Assembly (NCBI GenBank): GCA_949361645.1
Contig: OX442417.1
Coordinates: 11,469,150 to 11,533,149 of the forward strand
Direction: 5' to 3'
Length of the DNA: 64,000 bases
Source of the DNA: Spongilla lacustris
Lineage: Eukaryota > Porifera > Demospongiae > Spongillida > Spongillidae
Part shown: piece by piece, positions 55,601 through 58,600 of the stretch
Layout: the number at the start of each line of letters is the position of its first letter
Numbering within the stretch: the stretch's first letter is position 1
Position numbers and translations under genes: made by a program
Notes under the pieces: generated by a model
The model's input: the letters and a program-made list of their open reading frames with translations, nothing else
Databases searched by the model: none
What the model was told of the DNA's origin: nothing

Positions 55601-58600
55601 CACCGCGTTGAGAACTTGGGCTACTGGGGCCTGCACCATGTTGGCAACTTGGGCTACTAGGACCCACAACTGCTTGTGTAAGGCTACTACCGCTAGAGGT
55701 ATCTACAAACGCTATTTCAGGATTGAGCTTACGTATTTTTCGTAGACAATTGCAGCATGCTAAATCTCCGTTTCGAATACAGAGAGAATGATGTTCTGTT
55801 ATTATTGCAGCTGGTACAACTCGAATATACAAGGGTCCGATACGAGTATATACGACGCGTATGACTATAAATCTTTTCATGGCTTTACGAAACGCCAGAC
55901 TACTAAAAACACCTTTTAAAGCCCGCGCATGCCTTATTGGGTTAAAAAAAACCTACAGGAGGAGTGTCTCTGATATGTGCTGAGTCATGCCAACCACAGT
56001 TTACAAATGTGTGAATGATTATTACATAACTCCACTTGTGACCCATGTAAACATTGAAGGTGCCAAAAAAAAGAAAAAATGGCGTCCTGATGTTCAATCG
56101 CTTGTGGTTCCCAGAGATAACTGATACTCAGACTTTTTATTTTTCAAAAACATTATAACAGGGTGTGGCTTTCACTATGTAAAAAAAATATGTCGAGTTT
56201 CAATCTGCAAGTGGTCTGAATTCTGTAAACCGTGTGATAAACACATATAATTTTTAACCCTTTAACCTCTATCATAAAAGCATATGATAATATAGTTGTA
56301 CATCAAAAGAGCATCGATTTGATACCAAATATAACCCTGCAAGATCTGTGAGAGCAAAGTAATGGCTCAGCAAAGGAGCAAAAATGTGGAGAATCATTAA
56401 TTATTCATGATGATGTATTTCGTAAACCATGAAAGTTTTTTGACTTTTTTTTTCACCAAAGTTACTTTCATATGAGGACTGAAAAATATGAGAAGTTGCA
56501 ACAAAATCTAAAGCTATGCGTCCAATTTTAAGTGATCTTCATATGTATTGACCCTGGTACATTTACATGTACATGTACATGTACTGAAGTTGATGAGACG
56601 TTGATTAAAGTGATAACATTATAATCCCACAAGGGTGATTTTGCTGGACGCTGTTCCCTATGTGCAGTACATGTACAATGTATCACTAGTGATGTAGTGC
56701 GTGCACTAGGCTGCTATGCCTAACTAATTGAGTTGCTTAGTAACTGATTGTGCTGCCCAAACTTGAGTAGCACTATACTGTGATTATTTTAACACTGAAC
56801 AACTTTCATGTGCATGTAGTGGCATAGCATAGACCATAAAAATAAGGTATAAAACTTCTCTATGGTGGGAAGCATTTTATAGATTAATGTATACGTACCA
56901 CTGTATTTAGTCACTGTGCCTTTTTATTTTTAGTGTCATGGGTCACCGTGGAGATGTTAATCCCCCAGTACAGCTCCACGTCAGGCTGTTGCAACTATTG
57001 GTGATGTTTGCGTCAGAAAGGGAAGTCATGGATGATGCCGTAAGTGTGCATTTCGTTGAAGCATTTATCAGTGAGCACTACAGTCGCAGGCAGTATACCG
57101 TACACATGTAAACACAAGTGCCTATAACTTGCATCTGTGTTCTATTGTTATGCACTGTGATATATCATGTGGTGTGGCTTACATGTACTACAATATTTAT
57201 TCTGAAATTGTGAAGCATTAAAGCAAATGTCTGTGTTTGGAAACCTTCCCATTTGTTGTTGGTCATATTTAGCCATCTATTGGTCATGATTTCTTTTACT
57301 ATAGCAAAGTGGCATTCCTGAATTAATGAAGGATGCTTATGAATTTCGTTGGGAGTTTTTGGATTCCAAGTAAGGATATAAGCAGTACAATGTACATTTA
57401 GTGGCATGTTGATTTACAATGTACACTTCATGATGCTGCTACATGTGCAGTTTATTTTGTTTACTTCTTCATGTTTCAGTTTCTTACTTACTTGTAAACG
57501 TACACGTTAGTGCTTTTTGTTAAATTATGATTATATTATTTAAAAAATTTATACCTTTTGTTGTCTTGTTTTTTTTTTCCAGATCATATTATGATATTAT
57601 TGAATGGCAAAAACGCCACTGTGACCCCATCATGGTCTTGCAGCCTGGCTCTAACCTTAGTGCTGCCCTCAGGTAGTGCTGCGTACAGTGCACGTGGTAT
57701 ACATGTACTATTTGTGCATTCTTTTTTTTTTCTTTTTTTTGCATTTTGTACATGTATATATCTATGCAAATGTGTGCTGCAAGTAATTGTATTGCTCTAA
57801 TAATAGGTTGCTTAAAGCTGCAGCAGGGTTTCCTCTTGTTACTGGATCTAAAAATCCTCCAACATTGGTAATTGGCACAATTTTATTTCTGCGTGGTGTA
57901 AGATTTATTATTATCTTCAAGTTTTATCTACATGTATAGCCAGCCATATTTACACATAGTGCAATGTAATGACCAGTGCATTACTTGTAGTAAACTGCCT
58001 GTTTTGGGTTTGGTACTGTATATGCTATCTTAACCCCTATTCACCCAACATCCCGTATGAAGGACAAATGTCTTGTGTAAGGGCAATTTTTGAAGCCATT
58101 TTTATGCATGACCTCAATAAATTTTGTACTAAAAATAGCGGAAACAGGCAGCTCTAGAGTTACTCTCGCTGGTGGTGCGTCTTTTTAAAAGGTTAACGGA
58201 AAAGATTGGGAGGTATATTAAAGCATACACACAAGATGTACGCATGTCTCGAAAAGAAGGAATTAATGAACGAATTAATGTTTGCTTTGACCTCTTTTCC
58301 GTTAACCCTTTTAAAAGACGCACCACCAGCTAGAGTAACTCAAGAGCTACCGGTTTCTGCTATTTTTAGTACAAAATTTATTGAGGCCACATATAAAAAC
58401 GGCTTCAAAAATTGCCCTTACGCAAGACATTTGTCCTTTATACAGGACATCGGGTGAATAGGGGTTAAAGCTTGATAGTTATTCACACAGAGTGCCTCCA
58501 TTTATAGGATTCATGGAAGAAAAGGCATTTATATGTCCAAGTTATTGTGGAACTTATAGCCAATGTTACAAGAAAACCAGATGCACAAAACTTCAACTAC

